This document shows, one piece after another, positions 53,363-61,410 of a stretch of 64,000 bases of DNA. The stretch covers positions 2,418,001 to 2,482,000 of the forward strand of contig NZ_CP110012.1 in assembly GCF_025947365.1 (NCBI RefSeq), in the 5' to 3' direction. Each line of letters begins with the position of its first letter. Position 1 is the first letter of the stretch. Under the pieces are notes generated by a model. That model searched no databases. It worked only from the letters and a program-made list of their open reading frames with translations, and had not been told where the DNA came from. The DNA is from Flavobacterium sp. N502540. Lineage in GTDB: Bacteria; Bacteroidota; Bacteroidia; Flavobacteriales; Flavobacteriaceae. The translations under genes and the position numbers were made by a program.

Positions 53363-54079
53363 CTAAAGGTTGATTCTTTCGAAGAAAGAAGTCTTATAGC
53401 TTTCACTAATAGGAATGCGTTTATCGCTAATTAAAACTTTATTCTTCTGAATGGATTTCACGTGTTTTATATTGATGATATAAGAACGGTGAATTCGGGA
53501 GAATCCTTTGTTCGAAAGCAGATTTTCAAGCTTAATTAAACTGATTAGTGTGAGAGTAAATTTGTTATCAATAGTATAAATTTTTACGTAATCTTTTAGT
53601 CCTTCAATAAATAGAATATCAGAGAAATTCATTTTTACATTTTCGTACTCCGCTCTTACGAACATAAAATCCTGTTCCAGTTCCGGCGCAGTAGTGTGTT
53701 CTGAAATAGCCTGAACCGTTGTGGTCGGATTTAATACCTGTTGTGCCCGTACGACCGATTTCAAAAACCGGTGAAACGGAATGGGTTTAACCAAATAATC
53801 AACTGCTCCGAGGTTAAAACCTTCAACGGCATAATCAGAAAAAGCAGTGGTAAAAATAACTAATGGTTTTTTCTCGATCGTATTTAAGAAATCGATTCCT
53901 GAGAAATGCGGCATCTGGATGTCCAGAAAAATCAAATCAACATTGTTCTGATTGATGAAAGAAATGGCATCAATGGCATTGTTAAAAGTATGGATCAATT
54001 CGAGAGCATCTACTTTTTGAACAAAATCTCCCAGTAATTCAACTGCTAAAGGTTCATCGTCTATAATTACACATTTCAT
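53363..54079 (-). CDS. LytTR-family response regulator
   Basis: 238 residues from MKCVIIDDEPLAVE; a longer frame to 54118 reads into the promoter and is rejected. Receiver domain: acidic pair D7/D8, phospho-acceptor D53 in LDIQMP, conserved YLVKP loop. C-terminal LytTR DNA-binding domain (about 140-238), with FIEGLKDYVKIY, RIHRSYIIN and RIPISESY. Partner is the kinase upstream, but a 137-bp gap and its own promoter separate them. Target genes are unknown. Confidence 0.93.
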   Translation of the reverse strand: MKCVIIDDEPLAVELLGDFVQKVDALELIHTFNNAIDAISFINQNNVDLIFLDIQMPHFSGIDFLNTIEKKPLVIFTTAFSDYAVEGFNLGAVDYLVKPIPFHRFLKSVVRAQQVLNPTTTVQAISEHTTAPELEQDFMFVRAEYENVKMNFSDILFIEGLKDYVKIYTIDNKFTLTLISLIKLENLLSNKGFSRIHRSYIINIKHVKSIQKNKVLISDKRIPISESYKTSFFERINL

Positions 54080-54115
54080 CTGTTGAAGTTTTAATTTTAA
54101 AGTTTTGTTTAGCGC

Positions 54116-54123
54116 CAAAAGTA
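54116..54123 (-). promoter_or_regulatory. Bacteroidota -7 promoter element for the LytTR gene
   Basis: On the minus strand TACTTTTG, 36 bp before the ATG at 54079, between the kinase and regulator genes. Confidence 0.6.
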
Positions 54124-54216
54124 CTTTTAAACCAATAAAATAAGTTTTAAAATTATCATAAAATACGTAGAAGAACTTTTTGGCTTTTATAGTAAAGTAA
54201 CCTTAGGTAAAGAGGT

Positions 54217-55323
54217 CTAATCTAGCGCGGTTTGAATTTTATCCAATTCCAAATTCAAATGAACACGAAAGAACTCATCATCTTGTGTGATATCAAGTTT
54301 ATGCGCATTGGGATAAAGTAAATCCAGTCGGTTTTGAATGTTGACCAGTCCAATTCCTGAGTTATCAGGATCTTTACTATAGTCTTCAATCGTATTTTCA
54401 ATCCAGAAATCCAGACTGCTGTTTAGAATGAATATCTTAATTTTTACATGAGCGGCACCTTTGTAATCGGTTCCGTACTTGAATGCATTTTCGACAAACG
54501 AAATCAATAATAAAGGTTCGATAAACTTATTTCTGGTGTCTCCATGAACATTGATTACGATGTCTTCAATATTGTTTAATCTCAGTTTTTGCAATTCAAT
54601 ATAATTCTGGATGTAATTGATTTCTTTTTCTAAATCGACCGTTTTGTTATCGGTTTCGTACAGCATATAGCGCATCAATTCTGATAAGGTTACGATCGCA
54701 TCCGGAACTAAATCTGATTTTTTGTGTGCCAGTGAATAAATACTGTTTAAGGAATTGAATAAAAAATGTGGATTGGTTTGTTTGCGCAGATAGATCAGCT
54801 CTGTATTGGTTCGGTGTGTTTCGGCGATTAATTTGTTTTGCTGATTGTTGTAAAATTCGGTCAGTGTTCGGATAACCGCACTAATAGTAATGATCAAAAT
54901 ATAAAAAAAAGAGGGGCCGATTTTAAAGAATAATGGCTGTTTTGTAGCCACAAAAGTCTTCAGTCTCCCACCTTTAGGGATCAATTTAAGAACTTCCGGC
55001 GGAGGTAAAGCTTTTACTACTCGTGTCTGCGCAAAATCAGGAATAAAATAATTGAGTCTGACAACCATAAAAAGTAAGATCAGGGTAGATACAAACACAA
55101 AATACAGCCAGTATTTTTTTTCCAAAAGCAAAACAGGAACCAGATAAAAATAGTTCAGATAAAACAAAACAATTCCGGTACCCCACTGCACATAAAAATC
55201 AGGACTAACTTTAAACGGACTTTCATAAAATTGAATTAATGAAGTCAGAATAAAGAAAATCCAAATGATACCGTGAAATAAAATCTTGTTTGAACTGGTA
55301 TTTTTGATCGTATCTAATGTCAT
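54217..55323 (-). CDS. LytS/YehU-type sensor histidine kinase
   Basis: 368 residues with four membrane helices (about 15-32, 48-67, 72-90, 138-156) and no separate sensor domain. The His_kinase box is QTNPHFLFNSLNSIYSLA (H186), then an ATPase domain with SFVENAFKYGTDYK and GIGLVNIQNRLDLLYP. In this family a membrane-embedded sensor feeds a LytTR regulator, as here. ATG follows the TAA of DUF4907 with no gap, so the two are coupled. Confidence 0.92.
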   Translation of the reverse strand: MTLDTIKNTSSNKILFHGIIWIFFILTSLIQFYESPFKVSPDFYVQWGTGIVLFYLNYFYLVPVLLLEKKYWLYFVFVSTLILLFMVVRLNYFIPDFAQTRVVKALPPPEVLKLIPKGGRLKTFVATKQPLFFKIGPSFFYILIITISAVIRTLTEFYNNQQNKLIAETHRTNTELIYLRKQTNPHFLFNSLNSIYSLAHKKSDLVPDAIVTLSELMRYMLYETDNKTVDLEKEINYIQNYIELQKLRLNNIEDIVINVHGDTRNKFIEPLLLISFVENAFKYGTDYKGAAHVKIKIFILNSSLDFWIENTIEDYSKDPDNSGIGLVNIQNRLDLLYPNAHKLDITQDDEFFRVHLNLELDKIQTALD

Positions 55324-55656
55324 TTATAATTTTATTTTTAATAAAATTAAGTCATTTTTGGTTATTGTGGGCGATCTATTTTGATGGAGTCTGGTTACTA
55401 CCAGCTGAGCCACTTTTAGAGCGTCATTTTTTGTACTAAAGCTTTTAGAGTCGTTTATGACCGGAATAATAGCCTGCTTGATAATGATTTTGTTCTTTAA
55501 AGCAATCGAATAACCCCAACCTGACGTAGTTTTGAAGGCTTCGATCGTAAAGGTTTCATTTTTCGCACAGGCTAAAAATTGTAAAATAAGTACGACAAGC
55601 AAGATATTCTTCCGGATGTTAGCCCGGAAGAATGGCTTTTTTATTTTAGTTGTCAT
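55324..55656 (-). CDS. DUF4907 lipoprotein
   Basis: 110 residues. The N-terminus is basic then hydrophobic and ends in a lipobox (LQFLAC, C30). The mature part, about 80 residues, contains FKTTSGWGYSIALKNKIIIKQAIIPVINDSKSFSTKNDALKVAQLVV, in the style of DUF4907 (split here only for description). Function unknown. Its start overlaps the Kelch gene by 11 bp and its stop abuts the kinase ATG, so the three should be translated as a unit. Confidence 0.8.
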   Translation of the reverse strand: MTTKIKKPFFRANIRKNILLVVLILQFLACAKNETFTIEAFKTTSGWGYSIALKNKIIIKQAIIPVINDSKSFSTKNDALKVAQLVVTRLHQNRSPTITKNDLILLKIKL

Positions 55657-56650
55657 TACTTGTTTGTGCTTCTAACGGTTTAAACTCCCACGCATCATCA
55701 AAATAGGTTGAACCCGTTCTTCCCAGCATGTAAAAGCCGCGATTGTTGATGGCAAAGCCAACTGCGTCTGTTCTGGTCGCACCTTCCATAGGTGTTTTTT
55801 CTGACCATAAATCGGTGGCGGGGTTATATTCCCAGATGGTTTTGATGTTATCTCCTCCCACAACATATCCCAAACCATTCATGGCAAAAGCAGAGGCATT
55901 TGAACGAACAACAGCATAATCATCATTGTAGGAGCTGTCGTCTTCGGTATCTTTATCAATGTCTCGTTTTCTCGTCCATACCTCAGTTGCGGGATCAAAT
56001 TCCCAAAAATCCTCCTGATATACTCCGTTATTAATTCCCGTTCCCAAATAAACTTTATTGGCAATTACAAAAGCAGTGGCATTACGTCTTTTATTTCCGC
56101 TAAAACCATTTACAAGGGTCCAGCTATTGGCTTGATCGTTGTACTGATAGAAATCTTTTAGGTAATTTCCATCATAACCGGTTCCAAAATAGGCTTTTCC
56201 ACCCGCCTGAAAACCTACCGCTGCGTAGCGGCCTGTTCCGGCAAAATCAGTCTTTTGGGCCCAGGTATTGCTGCTCGGATCGTACTGATAAAAATCTTTT
56301 AATTTATTAGTTCCATCATAACCCAAACCAATATATCCTTTTTGATTTAAGGCAAAAGCCGAGGCAGAACTTCTTCCGATACCCGGAAGATCAGCTTTTT
56401 GCTCCCAGTAATCTCCCGTTGAATTATACGACCATAGATCTTTCAAATAAACATCTCCGGTATAACCTGTTGCGACATAAGCATAATCGCCAATAACAAA
56501 ACTGGTCGCGCTGGATCTTGCTGGTCCGTCGAATGCCGATTTTTTAACCCAGTTTCCTATTAGCTCCTCGCTGCTGTCATTGCTACAGCTTATAAAAAAG
56601 AGACCTGAAAACAGCGTCGCGAATAGTATTCCTTTTTTTAAATTATTCAT
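55646..56650 (-). CDS. Kelch-repeat lipoprotein
   Basis: 334 residues; lipobox at FISC (C22). About six Kelch-type blades, each beginning like RSSATSFVIGDYAYVATGY and followed by LKDLWSYN or LKDFYQYDP, so it should be a beta-propeller on a lipid anchor at the envelope. Ligand unknown. Overlaps the DUF4907 gene by 11 bp and begins 17 bp after the remnant TonB receptor, suggesting the propeller once worked with that receptor. Confidence 0.9.
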   Translation of the reverse strand: MNNLKKGILFATLFSGLFFISCSNDSSEELIGNWVKKSAFDGPARSSATSFVIGDYAYVATGYTGDVYLKDLWSYNSTGDYWEQKADLPGIGRSSASAFALNQKGYIGLGYDGTNKLKDFYQYDPSSNTWAQKTDFAGTGRYAAVGFQAGGKAYFGTGYDGNYLKDFYQYNDQANSWTLVNGFSGNKRRNATAFVIANKVYLGTGINNGVYQEDFWEFDPATEVWTRKRDIDKDTEDDSSYNDDYAVVRSNASAFAMNGLGYVVGGDNIKTIWEYNPATDLWSEKTPMEGATRTDAVGFAINNRGFYMLGRTGSTYFDDAWEFKPLEAQTSNDN

Positions 56651-56666
56651 AATATATTGAGTTTAT

Positions 56667-56859
56667 TTATTGTTTGTATTTGATGTCAATTCCTAAGACA
56701 TAGCTGTTACCGGTATTAAAATCATAAACTTTATGATTGTTTTGCATCATCCAGATGATAAAAATTACTGTTGAAACTATTGGTCAGATTGAAAGTGTTA
56801 CGAATATTATTGAAAAACGAAATCAAAAAAACCGAACGAATTAGTATCCTTATTTTCAT
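56667..56859 (-). pseudogene. Remnant of a TonB-dependent receptor (internally deleted, frameshifted)
   Basis: From the ATG at 56859, 42 codons read MKIRILIRSVFLISF, a signal-like start, then NNIRNTFNLTNSFN and NFYHLDDAKQ before TAA at 56733-56731. One frame over, KVYDFNTGNSYVLGIDIKYKQ runs to TAA at 56669-56667. The latter, with its strand pattern and terminal position, resembles the last strands of a TonB-dependent receptor, and NIRNTFNLTNSFN fits just before it. A large internal deletion plus a 1-nt frameshift would explain both pieces. An intact promoter lies upstream. The receptor assignment is inference. Confidence 0.55.
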
Positions 56860-56875
56860 TACTTATTTATTGGTT

Positions 56876-56883
56876 CAAAAGTA
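56876..56883 (-). promoter_or_regulatory. Bacteroidota -7 promoter element of the Kelch operon
   Basis: On the minus strand TACTTTTG, 16 bp before the start of the remnant receptor. The remaining gap up to the DUF4270 promoter holds no supported gene. Confidence 0.6.
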
Positions 56884-57066
56884 GGAGGCTAGTGGTTTTA
56901 AAAAAAAGAAGATATATGTATGGTGATTTTTGATAGACTAAACAGCCGATTTCAAAGTCGAACGGGGTATTTGATGATGTAGATCTGTCATAGATGTTTT
57001 TTGGCTGTTTATAGTGTAAAAATGCATGACGGTATATGTTATGATGTGGCGCGAAAGAGTGCCATT

Positions 57067-57074
57067 TATATTTG
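57067..57074 (+). promoter_or_regulatory. Bacteroidota -7 promoter element for the DUF4270 gene
   Basis: TATATTTG, 16 bp before the ATG at 57091, divergent from the Kelch operon promoter about 190 bp away. Confidence 0.65.
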
Positions 57075-57090
57075 TTCAAAAAATTAGAAT

Positions 57091-58419
57091 ATGCACAAGT
57101 ATATAGGAATGTTATTTTTGGCGATGACCCTGTTTTCATGCGGAACCGACTCAGATGCAGGTGAGTTTGTGGTGGGGTCTGATTATCTGGCCGTGGGTAA
57201 TAAAGTTATTTTGATTGATACGATGACTGTGGAGATGTCAACCATAAATTTTGACTCTTTGATTACCTCTGGAAAAAACCGTATTTTAATTGGAAATTAT
57301 GAAGATCCTATTTATGGAAAAGTGAAATCGAAGAGTTATTTTCAGTTGGCTTCCGATTCTTATTCTTTAAAAAATGACGGTTCTGATACAGAAACCACCA
57401 ATTATGTTTTTGATTCTATTTCGATGATTCTGAAATATGATAAATATTATTACGGAGATACCACGAAAGTTCAGACATTTGATATTCATCGCTTAACAGA
57501 GAAAGTAAAACCGAATACTAATGATAAAAACTTCTACAATAATTCGGTTTTAAATTATAGTGATGAGAGCCTGGGTACTATTTCGTACAGCCCCAGGCCG
57601 GCCGGGAAGGATTCTGTTACTATTAAGATGAGCCGTACTTTTGGGGCAGCTCTCTTTCAGAAACTCAAAAAAAGAGAGATCACAGATTTTGACAGTTTTA
57701 GTGAATATTTAAAAGGGCTTGTTCTGGTTCCTTCTGCTTCAAATTCGGCAAACGTTATTGGTTTTCATGTTGCGTCGAGTAAGGTACGGCTGTATTATTC
57801 CAAATATCAGGCAAATACCGAAGAAGTTCCGTATATCATAGATTTCAAGATTTCGGATGCCCAAAAGCAATTTAATTCCATCTCATTGGATAAGACAGGA
57901 ACCATAATTCAAAATCTGCCCGCTTCGAATAGTAAGCTGCCAAGTGCGTTAACCAATCAGCAGGGGTTTATTCAGTCTGGTACCGGTGTTGCCTGTCGGA
58001 TTGATTTCCCGAACATCAAACAACTGAAGCGTATTTCAGCTAATGGTGCAATTGTAGACGCGCAATTGTTTTTAAAACCGGTAAACAATACGTACGCAGA
58101 AAAGTATCCTCTGGAAGATTCTCTAAAAGTTTATGTAAGCGATAATTTAAACCGAATCAGTACTTCGTTGGTCAATTCGGCCGGAACTGCAGTATTTGGG
58201 ATTCTCAACAAGAAGAAGGATGAATTCAATGAAAATGTTGGATACTCAGTACCGATTGGTTATTTTTTGCAGAAAGAAATGCTGAAACAATCTAGTTCCA
58301 GATCTTCTCTTATCCTCACTTTGCCGGGGATTTCTAAGACAGTTAACCGGATTGTTTTAGGCGATCAGAAACATTTGAACAATAAACTCCAGCTTAAAAT
58401 TTATTATATCTCTTATTAA
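57091..58419 (+). CDS. DUF4270 lipoprotein
   Basis: 442 residues; signal peptide with lipobox LFSC (C17). The body fits DUF4270: VGSDYLAVGNKVILIDTMTVEMST, then GNYEDPIYGKVKSKSYFQLA, with a C-terminal part typical of Bacteroidota cell-surface lipoproteins. Function unknown. Stop TAA is immediately followed by the ATG of the outer-membrane barrel gene (no gap), so they are coupled and likely work together. Confidence 0.87.
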   Translation: MHKYIGMLFLAMTLFSCGTDSDAGEFVVGSDYLAVGNKVILIDTMTVEMSTINFDSLITSGKNRILIGNYEDPIYGKVKSKSYFQLASDSYSLKNDGSDTETTNYVFDSISMILKYDKYYYGDTTKVQTFDIHRLTEKVKPNTNDKNFYNNSVLNYSDESLGTISYSPRPAGKDSVTIKMSRTFGAALFQKLKKREITDFDSFSEYLKGLVLVPSASNSANVIGFHVASSKVRLYYSKYQANTEEVPYIIDFKISDAQKQFNSISLDKTGTIIQNLPASNSKLPSALTNQQGFIQSGTGVACRIDFPNIKQLKRISANGAIVDAQLFLKPVNNTYAEKYPLEDSLKVYVSDNLNRISTSLVNSAGTAVFGILNKKKDEFNENVGYSVPIGYFLQKEMLKQSSSRSSLILTLPGISKTVNRIVLGDQKHLNNKLQLKIYYISY

Positions 58420-59655
58420 ATGAAAAGTAAAATTGCCTGTTTAAGCTGCCTCATTTTGATGTCGCTAACGTCGTTTTCTCAAAGCATTTCAAGTTCTCCT
58501 TACTCGCTGTATGGTTTAGGAAGTGTGTATGATTCTGATTTTGGAAACATTCCTTCTATTGGATCTTCAGGAATTGCTTTGCCTTCTGCCACTTTTATCA
58601 ACAATCTGAATCCGGCATCACTGGGATATTTGCCGCAGAATCATTTTATGTTTGATGTTGGAGGAAAATCCATTTCGACTGCATATCAAAGCAGTTCAAG
58701 AAGTGAAAACCGTAATAATTTTCAGTTTTCGCATTTAGCATTTGCCTTTCCGGTTACTAAGAATTCAGGATTTAGTATAGCGATTCGCCCTTATTCGAGT
58801 GCCACTTTTAAAATCTCGAATTTAAAATTACCTATCGAAAACAGCCAGGATTTTTACTATTTAACGGCGACTGGTTCCGGAGGATTAAATAATCTGGATT
58901 TGTCTTACGGCTACCGATTTGGTAAGAAATGGTCTGTTGGAGCTTCAGCATCTGTGTTGTTTGGAAATACAAAAGACAACAGAAGCTTCTTAATTATGAA
59001 TTCCATTACAAGTATTCAGAAAAAGACACATTACAATGGTCTTCGGGCAACATTGGGTGCGCAGTACCAAGTTGATTCTACTCTTACCGTTGCGACAACA
59101 TTTAAAGTGCCGACCCGGATTAAAGCATCCAAGGTACAAACCGTTCAAACTATTGCCGATGATGTTGTGACAACTATAGAGTCTGATGTAGCTTCAGATA
59201 CAGACGATTATTATATGCCTTTAGAGATGGGGATCGGGATTAGTAAACGCTTTAAGAACAATCTAAACATGACACTGGATTACGAAAAAAGCTTGTGGGG
59301 TAGTACCAATCAATCTGAATTGTATGGCAATTTCGTAAATCAGGATCGGTTTGCCCTGGGATTTACATACAGAGGAAGGAAAAATATTCGTAAATATTGG
59401 GATAGGGTTCAGTATGCCGCAGGTGCAAACTTTGACACCGGTTATCTGGAAATTGATGGTAAAAGAATCCATAATGCCGCAATTTCAATAGGACTTAATT
59501 TGCCTCTTGAAAACACCTATTCGTCTTTAAATATTTCCTATTCGTACGGACAAAGAGGAAGGGTTTCGGATAACCTGATCAAAGAGAATTACCATAAAAT
59601 ATCCCTTAATTTATCCTTGGACGGAATTTGGTTCGTCAAGCGAAAATTTGAGTAA
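58420..59655 (+). CDS. Outer-membrane beta-barrel protein of unknown function
   Basis: 411 residues; signal peptide ends near SFSQ (residue 21). SSPYSLYGLGSVYDSDFGN, INNLNPASLGYLPQNHFMFDVGG and FSIAIRPYSS resemble FadL/PorV-like barrels in Bacteroidota, in which an early NPAS motif is common. Strands alternate to the end. Directly coupled to the DUF4270 lipoprotein gene, which suggests a lipoprotein-barrel pair. Converges on murI with 4 bp between stops. Confidence 0.75.
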   Translation: MKSKIACLSCLILMSLTSFSQSISSSPYSLYGLGSVYDSDFGNIPSIGSSGIALPSATFINNLNPASLGYLPQNHFMFDVGGKSISTAYQSSSRSENRNNFQFSHLAFAFPVTKNSGFSIAIRPYSSATFKISNLKLPIENSQDFYYLTATGSGGLNNLDLSYGYRFGKKWSVGASASVLFGNTKDNRSFLIMNSITSIQKKTHYNGLRATLGAQYQVDSTLTVATTFKVPTRIKASKVQTVQTIADDVVTTIESDVASDTDDYYMPLEMGIGISKRFKNNLNMTLDYEKSLWGSTNQSELYGNFVNQDRFALGFTYRGRKNIRKYWDRVQYAAGANFDTGYLEIDGKRIHNAAISIGLNLPLENTYSSLNISYSYGQRGRVSDNLIKENYHKISLNLSLDGIWFVKRKFE

Positions 59656-59659
59656 CGAA

Positions 59660-60436
59660 TTAAAAATCCTTCTCGATAACAGGATATTTATGGTCTAAAA
59701 TTGATTTTAAAACTTCGGGATTTGAATTGACATAAAATACAGGTTCGCTTTTGGGATTGGCAGTAAAACCAACGGTTTCTCGCAGGATGTTTTGCGTTTG
59801 TCTGGCAACCGCTTCTCCTGAATCGATAATATGAATGTGTTCCGGAAGAATCTTTTTGATTTGCGGAATCAGATAAGGGTAATGACTGCATCCCAGAACA
59901 AGATAGTCGATATTGGCATCAATCATAGGTCGCAAATAGGATTCCAGTAACTGAGTCATTTCCGGAGAATATAAGTTCCCGTCTTCAATAAGCTGAACGA
60001 GCCCGTGACCTACTTGTTCGATAATAGTGGTATGCTGAAACATTTCGGCAGTTTTATTGAACAGTTCACTGTTCAGCGTTCCTTGCGTGGCCAATATTCC
60101 AATAACCTGCGTTTTCGAATTGTTGGCAGCCGGTTTAATCGCCGGTTCAATTCCGATAAAGGGAATATCATAATCAGCGCGAAGCTCACGAATCGCATTG
60201 GTCGTAGCAGTATTGCAGGCAACCACGATCAGTTTGCAGTTTTGTTCCAGTAAAAAATCTACATTTTTTTTACTTAGAGCAACAATCTCTTCTTTTGTTC
60301 TTTGACCGTAAGGCGCATTTTTGCTGTCGGCTAAATAAATAGTCTTCTCGTTAGGAAGCAGATCATGAATGGCGTTCCAGATGGAAGTCCCTCCAATACC
60401 GGAATCAAAAACGCCTATAGGATTGTTGTTTGTCAT
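59660..60436 (-). CDS. murI: Glutamate racemase
   Basis: 258 residues. Motifs: DSGIGGTS (D11, S12), catalytic C74 in VVACNTATTNAIRELR, catalytic C183 in LGCSHYPYL, and E/D residues around GIEPAIKPA. It supplies D-glutamate for peptidoglycan. The -7 promoter element ends only 4 bp before the ATG, so the mRNA may have little or no leader. Confidence 0.95.
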   Translation of the reverse strand: MTNNNPIGVFDSGIGGTSIWNAIHDLLPNEKTIYLADSKNAPYGQRTKEEIVALSKKNVDFLLEQNCKLIVVACNTATTNAIRELRADYDIPFIGIEPAIKPAANNSKTQVIGILATQGTLNSELFNKTAEMFQHTTIIEQVGHGLVQLIEDGNLYSPEMTQLLESYLRPMIDANIDYLVLGCSHYPYLIPQIKKILPEHIHIIDSGEAVARQTQNILRETVGFTANPKSEPVFYVNSNPEVLKSILDHKYPVIEKDF

Positions 60437-60440
60437 AGGA

Positions 60441-60448
60441 CAAATTTA
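60441..60448 (-). promoter_or_regulatory. Bacteroidota -7 promoter element abutting murI
   Basis: On the minus strand TAAATTTG, 4 bp before ATG. With the start site a few bases downstream of the element, transcription would begin at or next to the start codon. Confidence 0.5.
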
Positions 60449-60538
60449 ATGTTTTTTGATATAAATGTATATCCCAATTGAAAGGAAATCTTTGAATGTT
60501 TTTGTTTTTTAACGGCATTTTAACTCAGATAAAATTTT

Positions 60539-60575
60539 AGAGATTTAACCGCAAAGAACGCAAAGATTCCGACAA
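60539..60575 (-). repeat. Degenerate interspersed repeat
   Basis: AACCGCAAAGAACGCAAAG (about 60548-60566) is the reverse-complement style of the CTTTGCG motif at 17660-17690 and 31250. The rest of the 455-bp gap between murI and the first OmpH gene holds REP unit D and a terminator, and no gene. Confidence 0.45.
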
Positions 60576-60700
60576 GGGGCGCTATGTTTTTGTGGATTGG
60601 GAGTTAGATATTGGAGTGATTGAAAGAGAAGTTTTCCAGAATCCTTTTTAAAAAGCATTTGGTTTACGGTTTGACTCTCAAATTAAATTATTCGAAACTC

Positions 60701-60787
60701 ATTGCTCTGAAAGAGCCTCAGCAATAGCATAGTGCAACGCACTATCAATAAGAATAATCATTGTAAAGCCCTGAAAGGGCGAAAGTC
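60701..60787 (+). repeat. REP-like unit D, distant from the RAYT gene
   Basis: GCTCTGAAAGAGC (60704-60716), an inner hairpin around ATAGTGCAACGCACTAT, then GCCCTGAAAGGGC (60768-60780). Same order and spacing as the reverse complement of unit C beside the RAYT gene 42 kb away. Confidence 0.75.
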
Positions 60788-60830
60788 TGATCTCTAAAGA
60801 GAAGTATTTATGCAGTTCTAGTGAAATGCA

Positions 60831-60874
60831 TAAAAAAACGGTCCGTACTTTAAAGTGTATGGACCGTTTTTTTG
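60831..60874 (-). terminator. Rho-independent terminator of the bamA-ompH operon
   Basis: ACGGTCC and GGACCGT (60839-60845 with 60861-60867), with partly paired interior and a T-run on the minus strand; 18 bp after the OmpH stop. Confidence 0.88.
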
Positions 60875-60891
60875 TGTAAGGAATTTGTTTA

Positions 60892-61395
60892 TTAGAATCC
60901 TAAATCTTTTTTTACATCAGCAGTAATGTTTGGACCATCAGCTAATAATAAAGTAGAACCGTCTAAAATGTATTGGAAACCTTTAGCTTTTCCAACTTTT
61001 TGGATAGAAGCTTTTACTTTTTCCATTAATGGTTTTACGATGTCAGTTTCTTTTTGTTGTAATTCTTTTTGAGCGTTGTCTCTGTAGTCAACAATTCTTT
61101 TTTGCATGTCCTGAACTTCTTTAGAACGTTCTCCGTTTACAGCATCAGTTACAGTTGCAGCTTCACCTTCGTATTTTTTGATTTTTACTTGATATTCGTC
61201 AACCATTTTTTTGTATTCAGCATCATATGTACCACTTAATTTTTGCAGTTGGTTTTGAGCGTCTAGCATTGCAGGCATTTTCGACATAATCTCGCTAACA
61301 TCAACGTGAGCTACTTTAGCTTGCGCGTTCATCGTGTTACTTGCTCCTAAAACTAGTATTGCAGCAATTAGTAAAGTTTTGATTTGTTTCATCAT
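60892..61395 (-). CDS. OmpH/Skp-family periplasmic chaperone 1
   Basis: 167 residues, typical Skp length. Signal peptide (MMKQIKTLLIAAILVLGAS...NAQ), then KVAHVDVSEIMSKMPAMLDAQNQLQKL, a long coiled coil (YDAEYKKMVDEYQVKIKKYEGEA) and the returning GKAKGFQYILDGSTLLLADG. Skp trimers hold unfolded outer-membrane proteins before delivery to BamA. It lies just after the second OmpH (15 bp). Confidence 0.93.
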   Translation of the reverse strand: MMKQIKTLLIAAILVLGASNTMNAQAKVAHVDVSEIMSKMPAMLDAQNQLQKLSGTYDAEYKKMVDEYQVKIKKYEGEAATVTDAVNGERSKEVQDMQKRIVDYRDNAQKELQQKETDIVKPLMEKVKASIQKVGKAKGFQYILDGSTLLLADGPNITADVKKDLGF

Positions 61396-61410
61396 TTTTA
61401 AAAATATTAA

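Noticed and set aside
56867..57139. 90-codon minus-strand frame between the Kelch operon and DUF4270
   Set aside because: Covers the divergent promoters and the DUF4270 start; no family-like features.
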